NCBI GenBank assembly: GCA_963169195.1
Contig: CAUJDN010000069.1
Span: 54,766 to 118,765 of the forward strand
Direction: 5' to 3'
From: Acidobacteriota bacterium
GTDB lineage: Bacteria > Acidobacteriota > Vicinamibacteria > Vicinamibacterales > UBA2999
DNA: 64,000 nt
This document shows positions 46,177 to 53,994 of the stretch, piece after piece; position 1 is the stretch's first letter; each line of letters opens with the position of its first letter. The position numbers and the translations under genes are program-made. The notes beneath the pieces were generated by a model, which made no database searches, was not told the DNA's origin, and saw only the letters and a list, made by a program, of their open reading frames with translations.

Positions 46177-47361
46177 ATGACGAACCTGCCGACCAACGGC
46201 CCGGGCCGGATCCCGGCGGGTATCTGGGCGCTGGGCTTCGTCAGCCTGCTCATGGACGTCTCGTCCGAGATGATCCACGCGCTGCTCCCGCTCTTCATGG
46301 TCACGACCCTCGGCGCCAGCACGCTCGCGGTCGGCCTGGTGGAAGGCCTCGCCGAATCCACCGCGCTGGTCGTCAAGGTGTTCTCGGGCGCGCTCAGCGA
46401 CTACGTCGGGAAGCGCAAGGGCCTGGCGGTGCTGGGCTATACGCTCGGCGCCCTCACGAAGCCGCTCTTCGCCGTGGCCACCTCGACCGGCATGGTGCTC
46501 GCCGCCCGGATCGTGGACCGCGTCGGCAAGGGCATCCGCGGCGCGCCCCGCGACGCGTTGATCGCCGACATCACGCCCAGGGACATCAGGGGCGCAGCCT
46601 TCGGGCTCCGCCAGTCGCTCGACACGGTGGGCGCGTTCGTCGGCCCGCTCGTCGCCGTCGGCCTGATGGGGCTCTGGGCCAACGATTTCCGACGCGTGTT
46701 CTGGGTGGCGGTGGTGCCGGGCGCCGCCGCGGTGCTGCTCCTGGCGCTCGGCGTGCACGAGCCCGCCCCCTCGGAGGCGCGGCGACCCGTCAATCCCATC
46801 GCGCGGCGGAGCCTGGCGCGCCTCGGGCGCGCCTACTGGCGGGTGGTCGTCATCGGCGCCGTGTTCGCCCTGGCGCGCTTCAGCGAGGCCTTCCTGGTCC
46901 TTCGGGCCCAGGACAGCATCCCCCTCGCCCTCATCCCCCTCGTGATGGTCGCCATGAACATCGTCTACGCCGCGACGGCGTATCCGTTCGGGCGGCTCTC
47001 GGACCGCGTGGATCACCGCCGGCTCCTCGGCGCGGGCCTCCTGGTGCTGGTGGCTGGGGACCTGGTGCTGGCCTCGTCGCATCACTGGGGGGTGATCCTG
47101 GCGGGCGTCTCGCTCTGGGGCGTGCACATGGGCCTGACGCAGGGCCTGCTGGCCACGATGGTGGCGGGCGCGGCGCCGGCCGACCTGCGCGGCACGGCGT
47201 TCGGCATGTTCAACCTGGTGAGCGGCGTGGCCATGCTGGGCGCAAGCCTCCTCGCCGGGCTGCTGTGGGATGCGCTCGGGCCTTCGTACACGTTCCTGGC
47301 GGGCGCGGCGCTGGCGCTGGCGGCCCTCGCGCTGCTCGTCGCGCGATATGGCCCACGGTAG
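46177..47361 (+). CDS. Major facilitator superfamily transporter
   Basis: 394 residues and about eleven to twelve helices. The loop 2-3 motif SGALSDYVGKRKGLAVLGYTLGALTKPLF and FGRLSDRVDHRRLLGAGLLV in the second half are MFS signatures. LLMDVSSEMIHALLPLFMVTTLG near the start is typical of a large family of prokaryotic drug/solute-type efflux proteins. The substrate is unknown. It starts 31 nt from the divergent RibD-like gene. Confidence 0.88.
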   Translation: MTNLPTNGPGRIPAGIWALGFVSLLMDVSSEMIHALLPLFMVTTLGASTLAVGLVEGLAESTALVVKVFSGALSDYVGKRKGLAVLGYTLGALTKPLFAVATSTGMVLAARIVDRVGKGIRGAPRDALIADITPRDIRGAAFGLRQSLDTVGAFVGPLVAVGLMGLWANDFRRVFWVAVVPGAAAVLLLALGVHEPAPSEARRPVNPIARRSLARLGRAYWRVVVIGAVFALARFSEAFLVLRAQDSIPLALIPLVMVAMNIVYAATAYPFGRLSDRVDHRRLLGAGLLVLVAGDLVLASSHHWGVILAGVSLWGVHMGLTQGLLATMVAGAAPADLRGTAFGMFNLVSGVAMLGASLLAGLLWDALGPSYTFLAGAALALAALALLVARYGPR

Positions 47362-47370
47362 ACTTGGCCC

Positions 47371-48018
47371 ATGAGCTCGCCCGAGTCCGGTGGCGCCGCT
47401 GCCAGCGCCGGGTCGCCGTCGTGGTGGGCGCGCGGCCTGCTGTTCGAGAACTGCAGCTGCCAGCTGGTGTGCCCCGGGCACATGCACTTCAGCCAGGCCT
47501 GCACGCACGAGCGGTGCCTGGGCTACTGGGCCATCCGTATCGACGAGGGCGCCTTCGGCGATGTGCCGCTCGCGGGTCTGAAGGCGTTCATCGCGTTCGA
47601 GGCGCCGCAGCACATGATCGAGGGCAACTGGACCGAGGTGGTCATCATCGACGAGGCAGCCTCCTCCGCGCAGCGGGAGGCCCTCGAGGCCATCCTCACG
47701 GGAAGGGCGGGCGGATCGTGGGCCCTGCTCGCGAAGTTCGTGTCGCGCTGGCTCGACACGCGCTTCCTCCCAATCGAGTTCACCGAGGATCCGCACGCCA
47801 AGCACGCGCGCATCCCCGGGCTGGTGGAGGCCTCCATCACCGAGATCAGGGGGCGAGACCGCTCGCAGCCGGTCACGTTCGAGAACATCTTCAACCAGAT
47901 CCACGCCTCCACCCAGGTGCTCGCGCTCGGCAGCACGGCGTACGACGATGGGGTGATCCGGATCGCCACGAAGCAGACGCACGGGCTGCACTCGACGTTC
48001 GAGTGGCTGGTCGGCTGA
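47371..48018 (+). CDS. DUF1326 cysteine-rich protein
   Basis: 215 residues. N-terminal metal-binding-like stretch FENCSCQLVCPGHMHFSQACTHERCLGYW with five cysteines, then EGNWTEVVIIDEAASSAQREAL and VEASITEIRGRDRS, all of the DUF1326 family. It usually sits beside DUF2182, as here. Function unknown; metal handling is a common guess from the cysteines. Confidence 0.9.
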   Translation: MSSPESGGAAASAGSPSWWARGLLFENCSCQLVCPGHMHFSQACTHERCLGYWAIRIDEGAFGDVPLAGLKAFIAFEAPQHMIEGNWTEVVIIDEAASSAQREALEAILTGRAGGSWALLAKFVSRWLDTRFLPIEFTEDPHAKHARIPGLVEASITEIRGRDRSQPVTFENIFNQIHASTQVLALGSTAYDDGVIRIATKQTHGLHSTFEWLVG

Positions 48019-48061
48019 CGAGGCCGAAGCTGTTGCTGAAGCACGAGCCGCCGCCAACCGG

Positions 48062-48204
48062 GCCGGTCGGTCGGCCGGTCACACGCGCCTCTGGCATGTT
48101 CACGCGCTTGAGCCAACTCGCCTGGATCGCCCGGCTCGAACAGGCCGAGTGGTGGCCGACGGCGCGCTTGTCCGAGCGAGAAACGGCGTCCCTCCAACGG
48201 CCTG
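48062..48204. repeat. Dispersed repeat family, copy A
   Basis: This stretch matches, in opposite orientation, the body of the element at 51304-51500; exact runs include CGCGCCTCTGGCATGT and the GC-rich ends CCGGTCGGTCGGCCGG and CCTCCAACGG. It lies between the DUF1326 and DUF2182 genes and covers the region where the latter should start. Confidence 0.75.
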
Positions 48205-48242
48205 TTCGCCGATGGGGCGCCTTCCCGCAACGCGACACTCTC

Positions 48243-48941
48243 ATGGCGGTGCCGACCCTCTTGGCCGTGGTCGCCTGCACCGCCGCGTGGTTGTGGCTGG
48301 CCGGCGAATCCGCCGCCACGCCGCACCGGCACGCGCCCGACTGGCGGTCGTACCTGTATGCGGTGGTCATGTGGCAGGCCATGGTGGTCGCGATGATGAC
48401 ACCAACGGTGCTGCCGTGGATCTCGGCGTTCGCGCGGCTCACCGCGCACACCGACGACCGTGGCGCGTCTCCACGTGCGGTGGCGGCGTTCTCCGCCGGC
48501 TATTTCACGGTCTGGCTCGGCTACAGCGCGGCCGCGGCCTCGCTGCAGCTGGGCCTGCAGCGCCTCGGACTGATGGCGGATGACCGCGTCGTGGTCCCCC
48601 TCGCCGGCGCGGTCCTCGTCCTCGCGGGCGTGTCCCAGTTCCTCCCGCTCAAGCGGGCGTGCCTGTCGCACTGTCGCAACCCGCTCACCTACTTCCTGGC
48701 GCGCTGGAAGAACGGGCCGACGGGCGGCTTCCGCCTGGGCGTCACGCACGGCGCCTATTGCCTGGGATGCTGCTGGCTCGTCATGCTGAGCGGGTTCGGT
48801 GTGGGGTTGATGAACCTGGCGTGGATGGCCGTGCTGACCGTCGTACTCTGCCTCGAGCAGGTGGCGCCTGGCGGGGAGCGCATCGGCCGGGCGGCGGGCC
48901 TGGCCATGGCGGCGTGGGGGGTGGCTCTGATCCTCACTTGA
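48243..48941 (+). CDS. DUF2182 metal-binding membrane protein
   Basis: 232 residues from ATG 48243. Membrane helices with the family motifs VMWQAMVVAMMTPTVLPWI, FLPLKRACLSHCRNPLTYF, and THGAYCLGCCWLVMLSGFGVGLMNLAWM (His and paired Cys). Family neighbours have about 15 more residues before the first helix; in-frame text AFPQRDTL upstream looks like that missing part, so the true start may be earlier (TTG 48168 or ATG 48096) and would then include repeat copy A. Pairs with DUF1326. Confidence 0.82.
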   Translation: MAVPTLLAVVACTAAWLWLAGESAATPHRHAPDWRSYLYAVVMWQAMVVAMMTPTVLPWISAFARLTAHTDDRGASPRAVAAFSAGYFTVWLGYSAAAASLQLGLQRLGLMADDRVVVPLAGAVLVLAGVSQFLPLKRACLSHCRNPLTYFLARWKNGPTGGFRLGVTHGAYCLGCCWLVMLSGFGVGLMNLAWMAVLTVVLCLEQVAPGGERIGRAAGLAMAAWGVALILT

Positions 48942-48999
48942 AGCCGGCTCGCCGGCCGTATACAGTCCGACCACCCAGCCCGACCGTGGAGGCACCTGC

Positions 49000-50088
49000 A
49001 TGACACGCACGATCCCGTTCTCGATCGCGGCCCTCGCGCTGACAGGCGCGATGTCCGTGACGCTCCTGCCGGTTTCGGCGCAGACGCGCGCGAAGGCGAC
49101 CAACGTGCCCGTGATCCCGCACGAGGCCGTGCCGAACTTCTTCAAGAACCCGCCGGGCATCTATACCGGCGAGAACATGGGGATCGCCACCAACTCGAAG
49201 GGGCACGTCTACATCTACCACCGCGCGTACGAGACGCGGCTCTTCGAGTACACGCCCGACGGGCGGTTCGTCCGCGAGATCGGCCGGAACAACTACGGCT
49301 TCGCCTTCGCCCACTCGGTGCGCGTGGACGCCCAGGACAACATCTGGGCCGTGGACGAAGGGACCGACATGCTGATCAAGTTCAGCCCCGAGGGCCGGGT
49401 GCTGATGGTGATCGGCCGCCGCGAGGATCCGGCGTACCAGATCCTCGACATGCCCGGCTCGGGGTCGTTCCACGGGCGCAACGAGAAGTACCGGTTCGGC
49501 CGCCAGACCGACGTGGCCTTCGACCAGCAGGGCAACATCTTCGTCTCCGACGGCTACTTCGACGCGCGGGTCGTCAAGTACGACAGGAACGGCCGCTTCA
49601 TCAGGGCCGTGGGCCGGCGCGGCAACGGCACCCTGGAGTTCAGCACGCCGCACTCCATCGCCACCGACTTCCAGGGCAACGTCTACGTGGGCGACCGCGG
49701 CAACGCGCGCGTCCAGGTGCTCGACAACGACCTGAACTGGAAGGCCAACTACGACCAGGTCGGCAACCCCTGGGCCGTGTGCGTCTCCGGCGGGCCGGGC
49801 CCGAAGAACCCCGGCAAGCAGTACCTGTTCTCGTCCAACTCGTGGCAGGACAGCGCGCCGGCCGCGGGAGCCGAGTTCACCGGCGAGGTCTACAAGATGG
49901 AGCTCGACGGCACCATCATCGGCAGGTTCGGCCGCGCGGGCAAGGCCGCCGGGGAGTTCGCGACCATCCACCAGATGGACTGTCGCGATCCGAACGTCAT
50001 CTACACGGCGGAAATCAACAACTGGCGCTCGCAGAAGATCCTGCTGAAGCCCGCCACCACGACCAGCGCACAGCAGGCGGCGTCATGA
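49000..50088 (+). CDS. Secreted NHL-repeat beta-propeller
   Basis: 362 residues with a signal peptide ending VSAQ. NHL blades: TNSKGHVYIYHRA, VDAQDNIWAVDEGTDMLIKFSPEG, FDQQGNIFVSDGYFDARVVKYDRNGRFIRAVG and TDFQGNVYVGDRGNARVQVLDND. Similar proteins include peptidylglycine-lyase-like propellers; no catalytic residues are evident, so binding is as likely as catalysis. It is coupled by a 4-nt overlap to a second propeller gene. Confidence 0.88.
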   Translation: MTRTIPFSIAALALTGAMSVTLLPVSAQTRAKATNVPVIPHEAVPNFFKNPPGIYTGENMGIATNSKGHVYIYHRAYETRLFEYTPDGRFVREIGRNNYGFAFAHSVRVDAQDNIWAVDEGTDMLIKFSPEGRVLMVIGRREDPAYQILDMPGSGSFHGRNEKYRFGRQTDVAFDQQGNIFVSDGYFDARVVKYDRNGRFIRAVGRRGNGTLEFSTPHSIATDFQGNVYVGDRGNARVQVLDNDLNWKANYDQVGNPWAVCVSGGPGPKNPGKQYLFSSNSWQDSAPAAGAEFTGEVYKMELDGTIIGRFGRAGKAAGEFATIHQMDCRDPNVIYTAEINNWRSQKILLKPATTTSAQQAAS

Positions 50089-51284
50089 CAAGGCACGAGG
50101 CAGAGGACCCACGGCAGACCGCACAGCCGACACGGTGGACAGGACACGGCCGCATGGCCGCCCTGGCGATCGGGCTCGCGCTCGGGGCCGCGTCGCTGGC
50201 CGCGCAGGGCTCCGTGCCCGAGATCGTGTTCGACACCAACGCGGATCTCCTCCGCACGCCTCCCGACATCTACGTCGGCGAGATCGGCGGCGTCGGCACG
50301 AATTCGAAGGGCCAGATCTTCGTCTACACGCGCACGGGGCACCCGTACGCCACGCTCGGCGACAACCGGACCTTCTATCGCGGCGGCTCGCGCCTGTTCC
50401 AGTTCGACGCCAACGGCAGGTTCGTGCGCGAGTTGGGCCAGGACGTCTACGGCTTCAATGCGGCCATCGGCCTGCGCGTGGATCCACACGACAACGTGTG
50501 GACCATCGACGCAGGCGCGAACCAGGTGGTGAAGTTCGACACCGAAGGCCGTGTCGCGCTCGTGCTCGGCCGCAAGCCCGAGACGATGCCCGTGCGACCG
50601 GCGGCGCCGCGCCAGGGCGGGGGTGGGCCCGGTCCCGGCCCTGGTGCGGGTCCCGGCCCAGGCGGCGGCGCCGGTCCCGGCGGGCCCGGCGGTGCGGCCG
50701 CCAACCGGCGGCCGGGCGAAGGCATCCCCGGCTCGAGTTTCAACCGGCCCACCGACGTCGCCTGGGACGCCGCCGGCAACATCTACGTGGCCGACGGCAT
50801 CGGCACCAACAACCGCGTGGCGAAGTTCGACAGGGACGGCCGCTTCATCCGCCACTGGGGCTCCACCGGCGTGGAGCCGGGACAGTTCCAGGGCGTGAAG
50901 GCCGTCGCGATCGACGCGCAGGGCAACGTCTACGTGGCCGACACTGGCAACAAGCGCATCCAGGTGTTCGATGCCGACGGCACCTTCAAGAGCCAGTTCG
51001 GCGGCATCGGCACCCCGCTGGCCATGTGCATCACGCGCGGGGCGACGCAATACCTCTACATCTCGCATTCGGGCGATCCGGACGGGATGGAGGATGCGGC
51101 CATCTACAAGGTGCGGCTGGATGGCACGGTCGTCGGCAGGTTCGGATCGGCCGGCAAGCTCCCGAAAGAGTTCGGTCTGGCCAACTCCATCGACTGCCGG
51201 AACGAGAACGAGCTGCTGATTGGCGAGATGACGAACTGGCGCGTGCAGCGGGTGGCGCTGAAGAGTGCGGTGGCCGAGCGTTAG
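50085..51284 (+). CDS. Second secreted NHL-repeat beta-propeller with Gly/Pro linker
   Basis: 399 residues from ATG 50085 (ATGA overlap). Signal helix at residues 24-42 (MAALAIGLALGAASLAAQG). NHL blades like its neighbour (VDPHDNVWTIDAGANQVVKFDTEG; WDAAGNIYVADGIGTNNRVAKFDRDG; IDAQGNVYVADTGNKRIQVFDADG). In the middle, at about residues 180-208, lies a low-complexity GGGGPGPGPGAGPGPG linker that is not in the first copy. The pair looks like a tandem duplication whose members may bind the same ligand. Confidence 0.88.
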   Translation: MTRHEAEDPRQTAQPTRWTGHGRMAALAIGLALGAASLAAQGSVPEIVFDTNADLLRTPPDIYVGEIGGVGTNSKGQIFVYTRTGHPYATLGDNRTFYRGGSRLFQFDANGRFVRELGQDVYGFNAAIGLRVDPHDNVWTIDAGANQVVKFDTEGRVALVLGRKPETMPVRPAAPRQGGGGPGPGPGAGPGPGGGAGPGGPGGAAANRRPGEGIPGSSFNRPTDVAWDAAGNIYVADGIGTNNRVAKFDRDGRFIRHWGSTGVEPGQFQGVKAVAIDAQGNVYVADTGNKRIQVFDADGTFKSQFGGIGTPLAMCITRGATQYLYISHSGDPDGMEDAAIYKVRLDGTVVGRFGSAGKLPKEFGLANSIDCRNENELLIGEMTNWRVQRVALKSAVAER

Positions 51285-51303
51285 GCGAGCGACCTGCGAG
51301 GTG

Positions 51304-51500
51304 TGCGGAGGAACACGTCGGTGGGGGCCAGACCGTTGGAGGTCGAGCCGCCCATCGAACCGACAAGCGCGCCGTCGGCCGCCACTCGGCCTGTTTGAGC
51401 CGAGTGATTCAGGGCGAGTTGCCCAAGTGCTTGTACATGCCAGAGGCGCGTTTGACCGGCCGACCGACCGGTCTGGACCTCAACGACGTGTTCCTCCGCA
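51304..51500. mobile_element. MITE-like element with 17-bp terminal inverted repeats (repeat copy B)
   Basis: TGCGGAGGAACACGTCG at 51304-51320 recurs as an exact reverse complement at 51484-51500; similarity of the arms continues with mismatches for about 15 more bases. The 197-bp body has no intact gene. Its interior (about 51331-51473) is the same sequence, inverted, as 48062-48204. This is what a non-autonomous transposable element looks like, though no target-site duplication was confirmed. Confidence 0.6.
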
Positions 51501-51588
51501 ACCCGGTCGCGACAGGCAACCTTGGACGGCGCCGCGGTGCTCCCAAGAGGGTGTGAGATTCACTTGAAAAGATCCCAGTCTTGAAGCC

Positions 51589-51752
51589 ATGCCAGCCGAG
51601 CCATACCTGTGGAACGTGGTCGTCAACGGCGCCTGGAATACGGCGATCCTGTCTCCGGACGGCATTCGTCGTCGGCGAACTCCCCGATGGCACTCCAATC
51701 GAGTTGGCTCGACGACGAGATCGTTACCGAAGCGACCACAAAGGGAGTCCTG
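51589..51752 (+). pseudogene. Frameshifted fragment of an unidentified conserved gene
   Basis: The frame from ATG 51589 reads EPYLWNVVVNGAWNTAILSPDGI and then loses sense; from about 51670 the next frame continues with VVGELPDGTPIELARRRDRY. The two parts look like one protein broken by a 1-nt shift. It ends in repeat copy C. I do not recognise the family. Confidence 0.35.
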
Positions 51753-51842
51753 GGCCTGTTTGAGCGTGGGCGAAGACAGCGCGAGTTGCCCAAGCGCTTG
51801 TGGGGCGCGAAGGCGTGTGTGACCGGCCGGCCGACCGGCGCC
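51752..51842. repeat. Dispersed repeat family, copy C
   Basis: Same orientation as copy B, with GCCTGTTTGAGC, GCGAGTTGCCCAAG, GCTTGT and GACCGGCCG in the same order and spacing. It replaces the 3' end of the broken hupE gene. Confidence 0.65.
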
Positions 51843-52353
51843 AGTAGGCCATCGCCACCAGGATGGCCCCGAGCGCGAGCGACTGCCCCACCTCCACGCC
51901 CACGTTGAGCGCGACGCTCTTCCCCACCAGCCCGGCGCGCGGGAGGGCGAAATCCAGCAGCGTCGTCGCCAGGCCGAAGCCGCGCACGAACCCGAACGCC
52001 AGCACCGCGGCCTTCGTGTCCGGCTGCACGCCGAACCAGCGCGGGAACGCGCCTAGCCCCTCAGCTCACTTGAGTTGACAGTCCATCCGCTGGCTGATCC
52101 GCTGGAACGGGCGCAAACGGAGGGGAGCCTCGGCTGATGGACACTCAACCGACGTGAACTGTGGGGTTAGGTCCGGTGACCATGTGCTTGGCGCCGAGGC
52201 AGAGAGGAGGCCGCCCTGCTCCATGAAGGCGCGGTCCGCGGCCGAGACGCCGTGGGCGGAGGCATCGCCCGCCGCAACCCCGCACAGGGCGAGCAGGGTG
52301 ATGAGCGTCCGGGTGGCTGAGGTCGGCCTCGCGTCGGAATCCGGGAGTGGCAA
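51843..52353 (-). pseudogene. Broken HupE/UreJ membrane protein gene
   Basis: On the minus strand an N-terminal piece (52353 to about 52230) encodes a signal helix plus DASAHGVSAADRAFMEQGG, the usual start of HupE/UreJ proteins. A C-terminal piece (about 52059-51849) encodes FPRWFGVQPDTKAAVLAFGFVRGFGLATTLLDFALPRAGLV and NVGVEVGQSLALGAILVAMAYWR, the usual end. About 150-170 bp of unrelated sequence with stops lies between, and the 3' end runs into repeat copy C. HupE proteins move nickel or are accessory membrane proteins; this copy is dead. Confidence 0.75.
52074..52149. repeat. Short sequence with imperfect 14-bp inverted ends inside hupE pseudogene
   Basis: GTTGACAGTCCATC (52074-52087) pairs with GATGGACACTCAAC (52136-52149) with two mismatches. 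It sits in the foreign segment between the two hupE pieces and could be a tiny inserted element or its remains. Confidence 0.35.
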
Positions 52354-52393
52354 CGCCAGGCATTGTCGCCACCCCCGGCCCGTCCCCGGATGG

Positions 52394-52933
52394 TTACTTC
52401 TGCGCGGCGGCCTGGACCGACAGGCTCACCTTCACCTCGTCGCCCACCAGGAAGCCGCCGGTCTCGATGGCCGCGTTCCAGTTGAGGCCGAAGTCCTTGC
52501 GGTTGAGCGTCGCCTCGCCCTCGAAGGCCACCTTCTCGTTGCCCCAGGGGTCCACGGCCTTGCCCAGGTAGCTCACAGGGACGACGATGGCCTTGGTCAC
52601 GCCCCTCATCGTCAGGTTGCCCGCCACGTCGAACGCGCCGCCCCCCTTCGGGGTGATGGACGTGCTCACGAAGGTGAGCGTCGGGTACTGATCCACGGCG
52701 AAGAAGTCCTCCGAGCGCAGGTGCGTGTCGCGGTCGGGCGTGTTGGTGTCGATGCTCGCCGCCTGGATGGTGACGCGCACCGTCGACCGTTCCGGCTTCT
52801 CCTCGTCGAAGTCGATGGTGCCGTCGAAGTCCGCGAAGCGGCCGCGGACCTTGCTGATGAGGTGACGCACCTGGAACGCGGCCTCGGAGTGGGTCTTGTC
52901 GATCTGGAACGTGCGGGTCATGACTGCGCTCAT
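52394..52933 (-). CDS. YceI-family lipid-binding protein
   Basis: 179 residues, no signal peptide. YceI lipocalin-like fold: FQIDKTHSEAAFQVRHLISKVRGRFADFDGTI, DTNTPDRDTHLRSEDFFAVDQYPTLTFVST, NLTMRGVTKAIVVPV and LNRKDFGLNWN. Binds polyisoprenoid-type lipids in known members. GGAGG lies just upstream of ATG 52933. It is behind the MarR gene on the same strand, and its promoter carries a MarR-type half-conserved operator, so it is probably MarR controlled. Confidence 0.92.
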   Translation of the reverse strand: MSAVMTRTFQIDKTHSEAAFQVRHLISKVRGRFADFDGTIDFDEEKPERSTVRVTIQAASIDTNTPDRDTHLRSEDFFAVDQYPTLTFVSTSITPKGGGAFDVAGNLTMRGVTKAIVVPVSYLGKAVDPWGNEKVAFEGEATLNRKDFGLNWNAAIETGGFLVGDEVKVSLSVQAAAQK

Positions 52934-52948
52934 CGCATCCTCCGGAAG

Positions 52949-52977
52949 AATAAGTGTTCTAACGTTTAGTGTGACAA
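52949..52977 (-). promoter_or_regulatory. YceI promoter with embedded operator
   Basis: On the minus strand TTGTCA (52977-52972) and CTTATT (52954-52949) are 17 nt apart. The spacer holds CGTTAGAACA (52964-52955), a near copy of the TGTTATAACA palindrome in the MarR promoter. Confidence 0.5.
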
Positions 52978-53023
52978 CATCTATTGACGCCGGAAACGCT
53001 CCGGGCGTTTCGCGGACCTGTTC

Positions 53024-53497
53024 TCAGCGACCCGCCTGGCGCACGTCGGCCAGCGCGGTGACCAGCGACCTGAGCCTGGCCTGGCCCACGTGGGCCAGCC
53101 GGGCGCGGTGGATCTCGCGAATCGGGGCGTCCAGCTCCGCGAGCAGGGCCAGCCCCCTGGGGGTGATGTGCGTCCGGACCATCCGTCGGTCCTCGTCCAC
53201 CCGCTGCCGTCCGATGAGCTTCATCTGGGTCATGCGGTCGAGCAACCGCGTCACGTCCGGCACGGGCCGGATGAGCCGCTCGCCGACTTCGTTGCGGCAC
53301 AGCCCGCCCGGACCCGCCCCGCGCAGGATGCGCAGGACGTTGTACTGCGTCGGCGTCAGGCCGTATGGCTTCAAGGCCCGGGCGAATTCGTGTTCCAGCA
53401 CGGCCGCGGTGCGGAGCACGCTCAGGTGGACTTCCTCCTCGAGCAGGTCGAAGGGCCGTGTCTGCTTCAGCTCGTCGCTCAGGCCTCTGACCACCAT
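53024..53497 (-). CDS. MarR-family transcription regulator
   Basis: 157 residues. Winged helix: LTPTQYNVLRILRGAGPGGLCRNEVGERLIRPVPDVTRLLDRMTQMKLIGRQRVDEDRRMVRTHITPRGLALL, with the DxRxxxxxxT wing of MarR proteins. It is the upstream gene of the YceI pair. Its promoter contains a perfect TGTTATAACA palindrome, so it probably represses itself and yceI. The predicted transcript start almost coincides with ATG 53497, suggesting a leaderless message. Confidence 0.92.
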   Translation of the reverse strand: MVVRGLSDELKQTRPFDLLEEEVHLSVLRTAAVLEHEFARALKPYGLTPTQYNVLRILRGAGPGGLCRNEVGERLIRPVPDVTRLLDRMTQMKLIGRQRVDEDRRMVRTHITPRGLALLAELDAPIREIHRARLAHVGQARLRSLVTALADVRQAGR

Positions 53498-53503
53498 GCA
53501 ACG

Positions 53504-53532
53504 ATAATAGGTGTTATAACATGTTTCGTCAA
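53504..53532 (-). promoter_or_regulatory. MarR promoter with palindromic operator TGTTATAACA
   Basis: On the minus strand TTGACG (53532-53527), a 17-nt spacer and TATTAT (53509-53504, five of six). The perfect palindrome TGTTATAACA (53512-53521) is within the spacer, where a bound repressor would block polymerase. Confidence 0.65.
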
Positions 53533-53609
53533 GCCCCCCCCTTCAGGGCCTCCCGCCCAGGCGCCCGCCCACGGCGACTCGGCCGCTTCGCCCCCGACAT
53601 CCAGGCGCT

Positions 53610-53994
53610 ATGGGTATGATCACCGCCGTTATGATCACCGCCGTGCCTGGCGCCGATTCCCGCGACGAGGCGCCCATCGCCACTCTGCTCGAGAACCACC
53701 GCGCCTTCCTGAGGTATCTCGAGGGCCGCGTCGGCGACCGGGCGCTGGCCGAGGACATCCTCCAGGACGCCTTCACCACCGTGGTGGCACGACCCGACCC
53801 GGCGCCGGCCGGCGAGGCCGTCATCCCGTGGTTCTCCCGCTCGGTCAGGAACCGCCGTCCGTGCCTTCCGCGCGCGCGAAGCGCTGAAGACACGGGGCAT
53901 CGAACCGTGCGGCGCCTGCGCCGAGCACGGCTGCCGGGACTGCAGCTGCCGGGGCGTGGACGTGAACACCGAGAAGCGAGCCACGCGTGAGTGA
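53610..53994 (+). pseudogene. ECF-sigma-like gene with a frameshift and no region 4
   Basis: From ATG 53610 the frame encodes a sigma region 2: APIATLLENHRAFLRYLEGRVGDRALAEDILQDAFTTVVARP and EAVIPWFSRSVRN. Right after RN the frame turns into Arg-rich nonsense. Dropping one C at 53852-53853 gives RNAVRAFRAREALKTRGIEPCGACAEHGCRDCSC, which continues a sigma helix and ends with a cysteine cluster and stop at 53994. No region 4 is present in either frame. The start region has two 15-bp tandem repeats (53615-53644) that duplicate MITAV. Could be a real gene with a base error or a decayed one; the next gene overlaps its end. Confidence 0.5.
53615..53644 (+). repeat. Tandem 15-bp direct repeat at the start of the sigma-like gene
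   Basis: TATGATCACCGCCGT occurs twice in a row. Each copy contains an in-frame ATG, so several start codons are possible. Confidence 0.85.

Noticed and set aside
46015..48057. A 680-codon minus-strand frame opposite the MFS and DUF1326 genes
   Set aside because: Shadow frame; the plus-strand genes have recognisable families and good starts.
51304..51842. Integron attC sites in the repeat copies
   Set aside because: The required RYYYAAC and GTTRRRY ends are not present in matching positions, and no integrase or cassettes are seen.
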